A stretch of DNA of 64,000 nucleotides from Nocardia tengchongensis (GTDB taxonomy: Bacteria; Actinomycetota; Actinomycetes; Mycobacteriales; Mycobacteriaceae), in contig NZ_CP074371.1 of the NCBI RefSeq assembly GCF_018362975.1, positions 3,286,001 through 3,350,000 of the forward strand. Direction: 5' to 3'. Of the stretch, positions 1-7,900 are shown piece after piece; the stretch's first letter is position 1; the number at the start of each line of letters is the position of its first letter. The notes beneath the pieces are model-generated. The model did not search any database. It was not told the origin of the DNA and saw nothing but the letters and a program-made list of their open reading frames with translations. Made by a program: the position numbers and the translations under genes.

Positions 1-463
1 CGGCCTGCTGCACTGGCGTGCCATGAGCCGCCTCGGCGACCCCGGCCTGGCCGAACACGCCGTGCAGGAAACCCTGCTGCGGGGGTGGCGGGCCTGCGCC
101 AGCTATGACCCGGACCGGGGCAGCGTGCGCACCTGGCTGCTCACCATCGAACGCAATGTGCTCACCGACATCGCGCGCTTTCGGGCCGCGCGGCCCGGCG
201 ACACCTGCTGGGACGAGATCGGGGAACAGGCGGAGAACCGGTGCGCTCGACCCGACTTCACCGAGGCGCTGACCGACGGGATGCTGGTCGCCGACCTGCT
301 GGCGCAGCTGCCCGCACCGCAGCGCGACGCCGTCGAACAGGTCATCCTGCGCGACCGCGCCTACCAGGATGTGGCCGCTGACCTGGGCATTCCTGTCGGC
401 ACGGTCAAAACCCGGGTGCACTATGCGCTGCGATCGTTGCGGCGTGTGCCGATCAGTGCGTAA
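1..463 (+). CDS. ECF-type RNA polymerase sigma factor, 5' end cut by window edge
   Basis: C-terminal part of a sigma-70 family ECF factor. The reading frame is open from base 2 with no stop, and the residues before the ATG at 23 (LLHWRA) fit the start of sigma region 2, so the true start lies left of the window. Region 2 is seen in [14 protein letters not shown] and [10 protein letters not shown]; region 4 (helix-turn-helix for the -35 element) in [22 protein letters not shown] and [20 protein letters not shown]. It ends about 90 bases before the Rieske gene on the same strand, so co-expression is possible. No anti-sigma gene is seen inside the window. Family assignment is firm; regulon is unknown. 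Confidence 0.9.
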   Translation, partial: GLLHWRAMSRLGDPGLAEHAVQETLLRGWRACASYDPDRGSVRTWLLTIERNVLTDIARFRAARPGDTCWDEIGEQAENRCARPDFTEALTDGMLVADLLAQLPAPQRDAVEQVILRDRAYQDVAADLGIPVGTVKTRVHYALRSLRRVPISA

Positions 464-552
464 TCCGGCGGGGTGAACCGACGGGCCCTCCGGCACGTCG
501 AACAAGTAGCGGACGTATCGAACTCGTCCGCGACCCGAGCGAGGAGTTACCC

Positions 553-1011
553 ATGACCGACACCACCCCGGATCCCGGCGGCTTCCGCCTCGATCGCCGC
601 ACCGCCCTGGCAACCACCGCGGTCGCCGCCACCGCGCTCGTCGTGGTGGGCTGCGGCAGCACCTCCGACAAGCCCGCGTCGGCCGCGCCGAGAGCCGAAC
701 CCGGCGGGCCCGATCAGATGCCTGCCAAGAAGCTGGACACGCTGGCCAATACCGCCGATGTGCCGGTCGGCGGGGGTCTGATCACCGGCGGCACCGTCAT
801 CACCCAGCCCTCCGCGGGCTCGTTCCAGGGGTTCTCCGCGACCTGTACGCACCTGGGGTGCCAGGTGAATTCCGTGTCCGGTGGCCTGATCCGGTGCCCG
901 TGCCACGGCAGCACCTTCAATCTGGACGGCTCGGTGGCCGGGGGCCCGGCGCCGCGGGCGCTGGACCCGCGGGCCATTCGCGTCGAGGGCGACCAGATCG
1001 TCTCGGCCTGA
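553..1011 (+). CDS. Rieske [2Fe-2S] lipoprotein with Tat-like signal
   Basis: 152-residue exported electron-transfer protein. The N-terminus has a twin-arginine-like stretch ([10 protein letters not shown]), a hydrophobic run and a lipobox (VVVGC), so it is probably exported folded and lipid-anchored outside the membrane. The Rieske cluster ligands are visible: Cys98 and His100 in CTHLGC and Cys115 and His118 in CPCHGS, with Cys103 and Cys117 placed for the usual disulfide. A GAGGAG SD at 541-546 supports the ATG. It is a soluble-domain Rieske protein, not the long cytochrome bc1 subunit; the redox partner is not evident. A strong hairpin follows the stop codon. Confidence 0.9.
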   Translation: MTDTTPDPGGFRLDRRTALATTAVAATALVVVGCGSTSDKPASAAPRAEPGGPDQMPAKKLDTLANTADVPVGGGLITGGTVITQPSAGSFQGFSATCTHLGCQVNSVSGGLIRCPCHGSTFNLDGSVAGGPAPRALDPRAIRVEGDQIVSA

Positions 1012-1028
1012 CCCGGTAGAACGTGGGT

Positions 1029-1061
1029 GCGGCTCGACGCCGGGGGATTGCGTCGAGCCGC
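1029..1061 (+). terminator. Hairpin terminator after the Rieske gene
   Basis: Perfect 12-bp inverted repeat, GCGGCTCGACGC (1029-1040) and GCGTCGAGCCGC (1050-1061), with a 9-base loop, starting 18 bases after the stop. There is no T-run, as is common in high-GC actinobacteria. Confidence 0.7.
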
Positions 1062-1252
1062 TGTGGCGCGCCGTTCGGGCGGGACACGCGGGGTGCGGGA
1101 TAGTTGGCGCAGTGGTTGCTCGTCATTGCGCCCGGTAGTGCTGATGATCAGGGCATTTCGGTCGTTTGACCACTCATAACGGTTCCGTCACGACGCTTGC
1201 CAGTGGGTAACTGGTGTTGCAAGAGTGAGCCACTGGGTCTGGTGTTACTAGT

Positions 1253-1290
1253 GGGAAGGGAGGGGCGCTCTGCCCCGAGCGCCGCCGCTT
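1253..1290 (+). promoter_or_regulatory. SD-hairpin-start leader of the amidase gene
   Basis: A purine-rich SD-like run (GGGAAGGGAGG, 1253-1263) lies about 27 bases from the ATG, too far for normal use. Between them a 7-bp perfect stem (GGCGCTC 1264-1270, GAGCGCC 1277-1283, 6-base loop) would, when folded, bring the SD to about 7 bases from the ATG at 1291. An alternative 5-bp stem (GGGGC 1262-1266, GCCCC 1272-1276) would sequester part of the SD. Translation may therefore depend on leader folding. This is inferred from sequence only. Confidence 0.5.
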
Positions 1291-3075
1291 ATGAAACGAA
1301 GCATCACCAAGTCCGGAATCTGCACCGCCGTCACCGCGGCGGCCATCACCACCGTGGCCGGGATAGTCCCGGTCGCCGCGCTGGCTGCGCCGGCGCTGCC
1401 CGAACTACCCCAGAAGCTCGCGGGGAAGACCATCTTCCTGGACCCGGGTCATCAGGGGCCCAATCACAGCCAGGACACCAACAAACAGGTCAGTGACGGA
1501 CGCGGCGGCACCAAGGAGTGCCAGACCACCGGCATGACCACCCTGCACGGCATCGCCGAGCACACCATCACCTGGAACGTCGCGCAGCTGGTCCGCACCT
1601 CGCTCGAGGGCCTGGGCGCGCACGTGGTGCTGAGCCGACCCGACGACACCGGCTGGGGCGGCTGCATCGACGAACGGGCCAAGGCCGCCAACGCCTCCGG
1701 CGCCGACGTCGCCGTCAGCATCCACGCCGACAGCGGTCCCGCCGACGGCCACGGCTTCCACCTCATCGTGCCGCAGCTGCCGGTCGCCGACGCCAAGGTC
1801 AACGAGGTGCAGTCCGGCCCCGGACTGGCTGCCAGCAAGGCCATGCGCGACACCTACGTGCAGAGCGGGTACCAGGTCGCGACCTACAACGGCGCGGTCG
1901 ACGGATTGCAGACCCGCTCCGACATCGCCGGTCCCGCACTGACAACGGTGCCGGACGTCTTCCTCGAAATGGGCAATGGCGCCAACGCCGACGACGCCCA
2001 ACAGCTGGAGAGCCCGGAAGGGCAGCTCAAGCACGCGGTCACCATCACCACCGGGATCGCGTCGTATCTGCTGGGCGTGCCGGTACCCGGCGTCGAGAAG
2101 GCGGCCGATCCGGGAACGCAACCGGGACAACAGGTTCCGGCGCAGGCCGCGCCGGCTCCGGCCGCTCCCGCGGCGGTACCGGCCCCGGAGGCCACGGTGG
2201 TTCCGCAGGCCGCCGTGCCGGTTCCCGAGGCCGTCGCGCCGCAGGCTCCGGCGGCGGCTCCCGAAGCCGTCGCTCCGCCGGCTCCCGAGGCCGCGATTCC
2301 GCAGGCTGTGGCGCCCGCGGCCGTGGTGCCGCACGCGCTCGTGGTTCCCGCCCGTGCTCCGCAGGTCACGGGTCCGGCCGCGCCCGCTCCGGCGAAGCCC
2401 GGGCAGACCCCGGCCCAGCCCGGACAGACCCCGGCCCAGCCCGGGCAGACGCCGGCGCCACCGGCCCAGCTGCCCGGACAGTCGGGAGCTGCTCCCGCAC
2501 AACAGAATCCGGCACAGCAGCAGCCGGGCGACGCGGTGCTCCAGAACGGGCTCCAGGTCATCCAGCAGCTCGCCGATCAGTTCCTGAACAACTGGGAGCA
2601 CGCGCAGACTCCGCCGCAGCCGGGAATCGGGCAGAAGAGCGTGCCGCAGCCGGGAACCACCCCGCAGCAGCAGGGAACTCAGCCCGGTACCTCGCCGCAG
2701 GCGGTGCAGCCCAAGCCCGCGACCCCGGCGGTGCAGCCCAAGCCCGCCACCCCGGCGGTGCGGCCGGTCGCGGATCTGCGTGCGCCGGTGCGGCAATCGC
2801 CGGCCACGCCGGGCGGTTCCGGGAACACGGCCGTCAGCCCCGGGACACAGTCGGCGCCGGGCACGCAGGCGCTGGGAACCGACAACAACTCCAAGTCCAA
2901 TGGTCTGGGCGTGGAGGGCGTGAGCTCGCTGGTGCAGATGGCGGTCAAGTTCTTCGGTCCGCTGGCCAAGATGCTCACCGGTGATTCGGGCCTGGCCCCG
3001 GATCTGCTCAACCTGGCCTACAGCGTGGTTTCGGTGCTGAGCTCGACGTTGTTCAGTCCGGCCGCCACCAAGTAG
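1291..3075 (+). CDS. Secreted N-acetylmuramoyl-L-alanine amidase with long low-complexity tail
   Basis: 594 residues. A signal peptide (about 1-33, ending near AALAAP) is followed by an Amidase_3 zinc peptidase domain (about 40-265): FLDPGHQG carries the first His ligand, HGIAEHTITWNVAQ the Glu and nearby residues, VSIHADSGPADGHGFH the second His, and VFLEMGN the catalytic Glu. It should cut the bond between N-acetylmuramic acid and L-Ala in peptidoglycan, like mycobacterial Ami1/Rv3717, which is only about 240 residues. The remaining ~320 residues are Pro/Ala/Gln/Val-rich, with short repeats (PGQTPAQ three times, VQPKPATPA twice) and a hydrophobic last 60 residues. The tail is probably a wall-spanning stalk. 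The start fits the signal peptide despite its unusual leader. Confidence 0.88.
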   Translation: MKRSITKSGICTAVTAAAITTVAGIVPVAALAAPALPELPQKLAGKTIFLDPGHQGPNHSQDTNKQVSDGRGGTKECQTTGMTTLHGIAEHTITWNVAQLVRTSLEGLGAHVVLSRPDDTGWGGCIDERAKAANASGADVAVSIHADSGPADGHGFHLIVPQLPVADAKVNEVQSGPGLAASKAMRDTYVQSGYQVATYNGAVDGLQTRSDIAGPALTTVPDVFLEMGNGANADDAQQLESPEGQLKHAVTITTGIASYLLGVPVPGVEKAADPGTQPGQQVPAQAAPAPAAPAAVPAPEATVVPQAAVPVPEAVAPQAPAAAPEAVAPPAPEAAIPQAVAPAAVVPHALVVPARAPQVTGPAAPAPAKPGQTPAQPGQTPAQPGQTPAPPAQLPGQSGAAPAQQNPAQQQPGDAVLQNGLQVIQQLADQFLNNWEHAQTPPQPGIGQKSVPQPGTTPQQQGTQPGTSPQAVQPKPATPAVQPKPATPAVRPVADLRAPVRQSPATPGGSGNTAVSPGTQSAPGTQALGTDNNSKSNGLGVEGVSSLVQMAVKFFGPLAKMLTGDSGLAPDLLNLAYSVVSVLSSTLFSPAATK

Positions 3076-3085
3076 TCGTCCGGCG

Positions 3086-3107
3086 CTGCCGGGCAGTAGC
3101 CCGGCAG
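3086..3107 (+). terminator. Hairpin after the amidase gene
   Basis: CTGCCGGG (3086-3093), 6-base loop, CCCGGCAG (3100-3107), beginning 11 bases after the amidase stop. It is a perfect 8-bp stem without a T-run. Confidence 0.55.
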
Positions 3108-3131
3108 TCGCGTCACGGCCGGCTCGCAGTT

Positions 3132-3178
3132 CGAGATTCGCCCTCGCTCCGGATCATCCGGTGCGGGGGCGAATCTCG
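3132..3178. repeat. Nested inverted repeat in the amidase/Hsp70-like gap
   Basis: The outer arms CGAGATTCGCCC (3132-3143) and GGGCGAATCTCG (3167-3178) match over 12 bp, and an inner stem CCGGA/TCCGG (3149-3161) sits between them. It lies in the gene-free stretch 3076-3453. It could be a second terminator or a structured RNA. The rest of that gap holds no ORF with an SD. Confidence 0.55.
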
Positions 3179-3384
3179 TCGGCCTCGGCGCGAATCGAAC
3201 CGTCCGGCATCATCTGTCGCGTATCCGGAGAATGGGCGACCTCGGGCAAACATTCCGCGATCCGAACATGCGCGGGCTCGTTCACGGCCGCCTGCCTGGA
3301 CAGCAAGGTTGTTGCGGCACACCGGCGCACGACCGGACAACCGCGTGTCCGGTGGTTGGCAAGCATCCGGCGCAGGAGTTGCAT

Positions 3385-3430
3385 TGATCGGGCCGGGTCA
3401 GCGGGCCGGCGCGAGTGCTCGGCCCGATCA
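3385..3430 (+). promoter_or_regulatory. Leader hairpin before the first Hsp70-like gene
   Basis: TGATCGGGCCG (3385-3395) and CGGCCCGATCA (3420-3430) form a perfect 11-bp stem with a 24-base loop, ending 23 bases before the ATG. A hairpin of similar size and position precedes the paralogue at 7901. Confidence 0.5.
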
Positions 3431-3453
3431 GGACTCGTCGATCGAGGTGGATG

Positions 3454-4476
3454 ATGGCGTTCGGTGTGGGTTTGAGTATCGGCACGGTCAACACGGTCTG
3501 CTCCACGGCGGCGGATCGCACCGGAAAGCTTCCCCCCGGCCGTCGAAGTATTCCGCCGGCCACCTGGCGCACCACCCTCACCTTCGACAGTTCGGGCACC
3601 GCGCGGGTCGGCCGGATTCCCCGGCACGGACGCGTCATCACCGACTTCGCGGACCTCACCCAGCGGGGCGCTCCGGTCGCGCGGGTCGGGCACCGGGCGC
3701 TCTCCGCGGCCGATCTGGTGGCGACGGTCGCCTACAGCGTGGTCGCGGAAGTGCTCGGGAAACCGCCGGCGGAGGTGCTCGGCCACGGTGACACCGGCAT
3801 CGCGATCACCCATCCCGCCGGTTACCCGGCCGCGCAGGTGGCCGATCTGCGGACCGCGCTGGACGGGGTGGGTCTCACCGCGGCCACACTGGTGGCCGAG
3901 CCGATCGCCGCCGCGGGCTGGCTGGCCGCCGAACGTGGTCCGCTCACACCGGGATTGGCCCTGGTCTACGACCTAGGTGGAGCCGGGCTGGACATCACGC
4001 TGTTGCGGGTGGGCATGGGTGCGCCGAGCAATCCGATCGTCGGCCTCCCGCTGCATTCGCTCGACTACGGCGGCCGGGCCTTCGGCGACATGGTGGCGCG
4101 CACGCTGCGTCGCACGGCCGGGTCCCAGGTGGTGCCGCGCGGACTCTCGGACGCAGGTTCTGGTGAATTGCGCGGCGAGCACATCCGGCGGTCGCTGTCG
4201 CTGGTCTACAAGTGCCTGCGGATAGCTGACGTCACCATGGCCGATGTGGATCGGATCCTGGTGGTCGGCGGCGCGGCGCGCCCGCCCGAGGTGGCCCAGG
4301 TGCTGGCGAAGGAGCTGGCCCGCCCGGTGGTGGTCTCGGCCGATCCGGAGCGGACCATCGCCGATGGTGCGGCCATCGTGGCCCGGCAGGCGCTGCTGGC
4401 CCAGGAGTCGGCGAGTCACCGGCATCATTCGCTGACCGGGCTGTTCCGGCGTGTCACTCGGGTGGCCGCCCTCTGA
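3454..4476 (+). CDS. Hsp70-type ATPase-domain protein (short paralogue)
   Basis: 340 residues resembling only the nucleotide-binding half of Hsp70. Phosphate-1-like motif GVGLSIGTVNT lies at the N-terminus, a connect-1-like EPIAAAGW near 150, phosphate-2 VYDLGGAGLDIT near 170, and the adenosine motif LVVGGAARPPEV near 270. There is no substrate-binding domain or lid, so a classical chaperone role is unlikely. Start: tandem ATGs at 3451 and 3454; GAGG at 3444-3447 and alignment with the paralogue (MTVGFGMSIGTVNS) favour 3454. No membrane segment. The paralogue at 7901 lies on the other side of the oxygenase/fprB pair, suggesting a duplication around it. Function is not known. Confidence 0.75.
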   Translation: MAFGVGLSIGTVNTVCSTAADRTGKLPPGRRSIPPATWRTTLTFDSSGTARVGRIPRHGRVITDFADLTQRGAPVARVGHRALSAADLVATVAYSVVAEVLGKPPAEVLGHGDTGIAITHPAGYPAAQVADLRTALDGVGLTAATLVAEPIAAAGWLAAERGPLTPGLALVYDLGGAGLDITLLRVGMGAPSNPIVGLPLHSLDYGGRAFGDMVARTLRRTAGSQVVPRGLSDAGSGELRGEHIRRSLSLVYKCLRIADVTMADVDRILVVGGAARPPEVAQVLAKELARPVVVSADPERTIADGAAIVARQALLAQESASHRHHSLTGLFRRVTRVAAL

Positions 4477-4562
4477 GCGGGTCCGCGACGCTCTGAAGTG
4501 ATCATTTGTCCTGCTACTCGCGGGTTTGCCCGCGGACCGTGTGTGCAGGAGTGCTAACTCGT

Positions 4563-4613
4563 GCAAGCATCTTGCGAACTGTTGTTGACGCCCCTCCAGT
4601 TTGGTGTAACTAT
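4563..4613 (+). promoter_or_regulatory. Putative promoter with upstream palindrome, oxygenase gene
   Basis: A -35-like TTGACG (4585-4590) and a -10-like AACTAT (4608-4613) are separated by 17 bases, about 40 bases upstream of the ATG at 4653. Just upstream, GCAAG-CAT-CTTGC (4563-4575) is a perfect 13-bp inverted repeat in operator position. Elements were read by eye. Confidence 0.5.
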
Positions 4614-4652
4614 TGGGTACACATAACGCCACTGACTGGAGAGGTGACGACG

Positions 4653-5657
4653 ATGTCTCCGACCACGACCCCCCTTGACGACCCCGTGGTTGCCGAAGCT
4701 CAGGAGTATGCCGACAAGCTGCTGCTGCTCTCGGAAGGGTCGGTGAACAAGCACTTCGACCCGTTCGAGGACATCGACTGGGAAAACCCCGACTTCGATG
4801 CCGACGCCCGCCCCGAGCGCTGGATCCTGCCGGAGTCCGCGGACCCGCTCGGCCGCCACGACTGGTACCAGTCGCTGACGGTGGACCAGCAGATCGCGGT
4901 CGGCAAGTACCGCCAGGCCAATATCGCCAAGGTCGGCCTGCAGTTCGAGTCCATCCTGATCGCCGGCATGGTGAACCACACCTTCGCGCTGCCCAACGGT
5001 GACCCGGAGTTCCGCTACTGCACCCACGAGATGTCCGAGGAACTCAACCACACCCTGATGTTCCAGGAGATGGTGAACCGCATCGGCGTGGACGTCCCGG
5101 GCATGGGCCCGCTGGTGCGTCAGTTCCGTCAGATCGTCGTGCCTTTGGCGATCGCGTTCCCGAACCTGTTCTTCATGGCCGTGCTCGGCGGCGAGGAGCC
5201 GATCGACCACATCCAGAAGCAGATCCTGCGCTCGGGCGAGGAAGTGCACCCGATCATGCGCGGCGTCATGAGCATTCATGTCGCCGAGGAGGCGCGCCAC
5301 ATCTCCTTCGCGCACGAGTTCCTCAAGCGCCACGTGCCGGAGGGGAACGCGGCCAACCGCTTCGTGCTCTCGATCGCCATGCCGATCGTCATGTTCATCC
5401 TGGGCCGCTCCATCGCGACCCCGCCGAAGAAGTTCTTCGACGAGTTCGACATCCCGGAGCAGGTGCGCAAGGAGCTGTTCTACGGCTCCAAGGAGGCCAA
5501 GCAGGTCTTCGCCGACTACTTCATCGACGTGCGCGCGCTGGCACAGGACATCGGTCTGATGAACCCGATCTCCAAGCGGGTCTGGAAGCTGCTGGGCATC
5601 GGCGGCGCGGCCTCGCGCTACCGCTCGGAGCCCATCCGCTCCGGCAAGGCCGCGTAG
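4653..5657 (+). CDS. AurF-like diiron oxygenase (ferritin-like)
   Basis: 334 residues. Two Glu-Glu-x-x-His signatures, EELNH in CTHEMSEELNHTLMF and EEARH in HVAEEARHISFA, mark a diiron carboxylate site of the AurF/CmlI-like N-oxygenase family. The family oxidises aryl-amines or other substrates with O2 and reducing equivalents; the substrate here is unknown. The start at 4653 follows a GGAGAGG SD (4638-4644); upstream in-frame codons are leader. fprB begins 15 bases after the stop, and the same pair is adjacent in M. tuberculosis (Rv0885-Rv0886, from memory), so FprB is the likely electron donor. Confidence 0.85.
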   Translation: MSPTTTPLDDPVVAEAQEYADKLLLLSEGSVNKHFDPFEDIDWENPDFDADARPERWILPESADPLGRHDWYQSLTVDQQIAVGKYRQANIAKVGLQFESILIAGMVNHTFALPNGDPEFRYCTHEMSEELNHTLMFQEMVNRIGVDVPGMGPLVRQFRQIVVPLAIAFPNLFFMAVLGGEEPIDHIQKQILRSGEEVHPIMRGVMSIHVAEEARHISFAHEFLKRHVPEGNAANRFVLSIAMPIVMFILGRSIATPPKKFFDEFDIPEQVRKELFYGSKEAKQVFADYFIDVRALAQDIGLMNPISKRVWKLLGIGGAASRYRSEPIRSGKAA

Positions 5658-5672
5658 GAAAGGGGACGTACA

Positions 5673-7255
5673 GTGCCGTACGTTGTCACGCAGTCCTGTT
5701 GCAGCGACGCCTCCTGCGTCTACGCCTGCCCGGTCAACTGCATCCACCCGACGCCTGACGAGCCGGACTTCCTGACCGCGGAAATGCTCTACGTCGACCC
5801 GCAGGCCTGCGTGGACTGCGGCGCGTGCGCCACCGCCTGCCCGGTGGACGCCATCACCTCGTCGAAGAAGCTGACCGCCGAGCAGTTGCCGTTCATCGAG
5901 ATCAATGCCGACTTCTACCGGCAGGAGCGGCCGCGGCCGTTGCTGGCCATGCCGATTCCGGCCGCGGAGGTCAAGCCCGGCCGGGAACCGTTGCGGGTGG
6001 CCGTGATCGGCTCCGGGCCCTCGGCCATGTACGCGGCCGACGAACTGCTCACCCAGCCGGGTGTCTCGGTGACCGTGTTCGACAAGGTGACCACGCCCTA
6101 CGGGCTGGCCCGCTTCGGCGTCGCGCCCGACCACACCAAGACCCGCCAGGTCGGCGAGCTGTTCGACGTGATCTCGGCGCAGCCGGGGTTCGGCTCCTAC
6201 CTGAATGTGAATGTGGGCGAGCATGTCTCGCACGAGGAGCTGCTGGCGCACCACCACGCGGTGATCTACGCGGTCGGCGCGTCCTCGGACCGCAAACTCG
6301 GGATTCCGGGTGAGGGGCTGCCGGGCAGTTCCTCCGCCACCGACTTCGTGGCCTGGTACAACGGGCACCCGGATCAGGCGGGCCGGTTCTTCGACCTGTC
6401 GCAGCGGCGCGCGGTGATCGTGGGCAACGGCAATGTGGCGCTCGACGTGGCCCGCATCCTGACCACCGATCCCGAGCTGCTGGCCGGCACCGATGTCTCG
6501 CAGCGAGCGCTGAACGCGCTGCGGCGCAGCAATATCGAAGAGGTGGTGATCCTCGGGCGGCGCGGTCCGGCCGAATCCGCCTTCACCGTGCCGGAATTCG
6601 TGGGCCTGCTGGGCGCCGATGTCGACATCGTGGTGGAGGGTGAGATTCCCGCCGTGGTCGAGGGCATGTCGCAGAAGGTCGAGCACAACTGAAGCTGTTG
6701 CAGGGCTTGGTCGATCGGCCGGTCGGCGGGCGTAAGCGCATCGTGTTCCGGTACCTGTCGGCGCCGTTGGCGATCGCGGGCGTGGACCGGGTGACCGGGG
6801 TCGAGGTGGTCCGCAACGAGCTCGTGACCGGCGACAACGGTGCGGTGCACGCGGTTCCGACCGAGGAGGTCGAGACCCTCGACGCCGGGCTGGTGCTGAC
6901 CTCGGTCGGCTACCGCGGCGTGGCGTTGCCCGGCGTGCCGTTCGACGAGCGGGCCGGGATCATCCCGAACCTGGACGGACGGGTGCTCGAGGAGTCCGGC
7001 GGCGCGGTGGTGTCCGGCGCGTACGTGACCGGGTGGATCAAGCGTGGCCCCACCGGGTTCATCGGGACCAACAAGTCCTGTGCGCAGCAGACGGTGCGGC
7101 AGTTGGTGGACGACTTCAATGCCGGTCGACTGGCTCGGCCGGGCCGCAGCGCAGGCGATTTCGACCGACTGGTCGGTGAGCGGCAGCCGCACGCCATCCG
7201 TGGCGGCGCGGTCAACCGTCCCCGGCGCAAGCTTTCCCTGATGGTGCGCCGCTGA
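5673..7255 (+). pseudogene. fprB: FprB-type ferredoxin-NADP(+) reductase, single-base frameshift
   Basis: Flavoprotein that moves electrons between NADPH and iron-sulfur proteins, with a fused N-terminal ferredoxin. GTG start at 5673. The ferredoxin part has two cysteine clusters (CCSDASCVYACPVNC and CVDCGACATACPVDA). The FAD motif VIGSGPSAMYAA and NADP motif IVGNGNVALDVARIL follow. The frame stops at TGA 6690-6692 (QKVEHN, stop), and homologous sequence resumes at once in another frame (LKLLQGLVDRPVGGRKRIVF to 7255). One extra C (AACTGAAG read as AACCTGAAG) restores a continuous ~527-residue protein, close to the family length of about 550-575. It is either a sequence error or a very recent inactivation. 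Coupled to the diiron oxygenase upstream. Confidence 0.88.
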
Positions 7256-7280
7256 CCCCACCCCTGTCGGCGTCGTTCCC

Positions 7281-7323
7281 CGAAGGCCGCGGTACGCAAC
7301 CCCTGTGCGTGCGGCGGCCTTCG
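7281..7323 (+). terminator. Long hairpin terminator after fprB
   Basis: CGAAGGCCGC (7281-7290) and GCGGCCTTCG (7314-7323) form a perfect 10-bp stem. The 23-base apical part can fold further (GTACGCA with TGCGTGC). It lies 26 bases after the stop. Confidence 0.65.
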
Positions 7324-7839
7324 TCATTTCCGGACTCCGTGACTTTTCGTGCCGGGCAACGTATCCGGCTGTGTAGCGGCTGCGAATCTCCGGGGTCCGT
7401 GCGGACGCCTTCGCGTGGTGCCGGGCGCACTGTACCGATGGTGTTGTGCGAGTTGTAATGCCGCGTTTGCTCGGGACGACATCTCCCGTAGTAGAGAAGA
7501 ATTCGCCGGGAGTCACGGTCGGTGAAGCTGCCCGCGTGGGGTATTCCGGGGCAGCTACCGACCAGTGATCGGTAATCCGTCCGCACGTACTGACGTTGCG
7601 GTTTTGTTTTTCGGACACTACTCGCCTACCGGTCGGTATGAATTTGATGTTCGCTGTGTTGTAGCCACCGCGAAGGACTGTACGGTTGCTTTTGTTCGGC
7701 GGTTAGATTCGATCTTGTTGCCGCGATTTCCTGACCAGTGGATTCGCCATCTTCGCTACTGGGCGCGAGATCTTTTCTCCTGATTCGATATTCAAGTCCC
7801 GCAAACGCCAGCTAACCTGAACGCGCTGTTTGGAAAACG
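7324..7839. other. Gene-free stretch with paired TACCG palindromes
   Basis: No supported gene. A 72-codon frame at 7565-7783 has no SD and no recognisable protein character. Base composition becomes noticeably more AT-rich from about 7570 to 7800. Two related palindromes stand out: TACCGA-N7-TCGGTA (7556-7574) and TACCG-GT-CGGTA (7627-7638), with a further half-site near 7433. They may be operators for the Hsp70-collagen gene at 7901. Confidence 0.4.
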
Positions 7840-7883
7840 ACCGCGACCACATGGTTGGTACGCCTGAGGGCCGTGGTCTCGGT
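7840..7883 (+). promoter_or_regulatory. Leader hairpin before the second Hsp70-like gene
   Basis: ACCGCGACCAC (7840-7850) and GTGGTCTCGGT (7873-7883) pair over 11 positions with one mismatch and a 22-base loop, ending 17 bases before the ATG. Geometry matches the hairpin at 3385-3430, but the sequences differ. Confidence 0.45.
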
Positions 7884-7900
7884 GCGTTGACGGGATAGCG

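Noticed and set aside
1187..1248. GTCAC/GTAAC/GTTAC words before the amidase gene as MtrA boxes
   Set aside because: Spacing and orientation do not give the direct repeat expected for MtrA.
4549..4557. GAGTGCTAA, half of a CIRCE element
   Set aside because: The partner TTAGCACTC at 9 bases is absent; chance match.
7565..7783. 72-codon frame in the 7.3-7.9 kb gap
   Set aside because: No SD, no recognisable protein pattern, and it runs over palindromes and AT-rich sequence.
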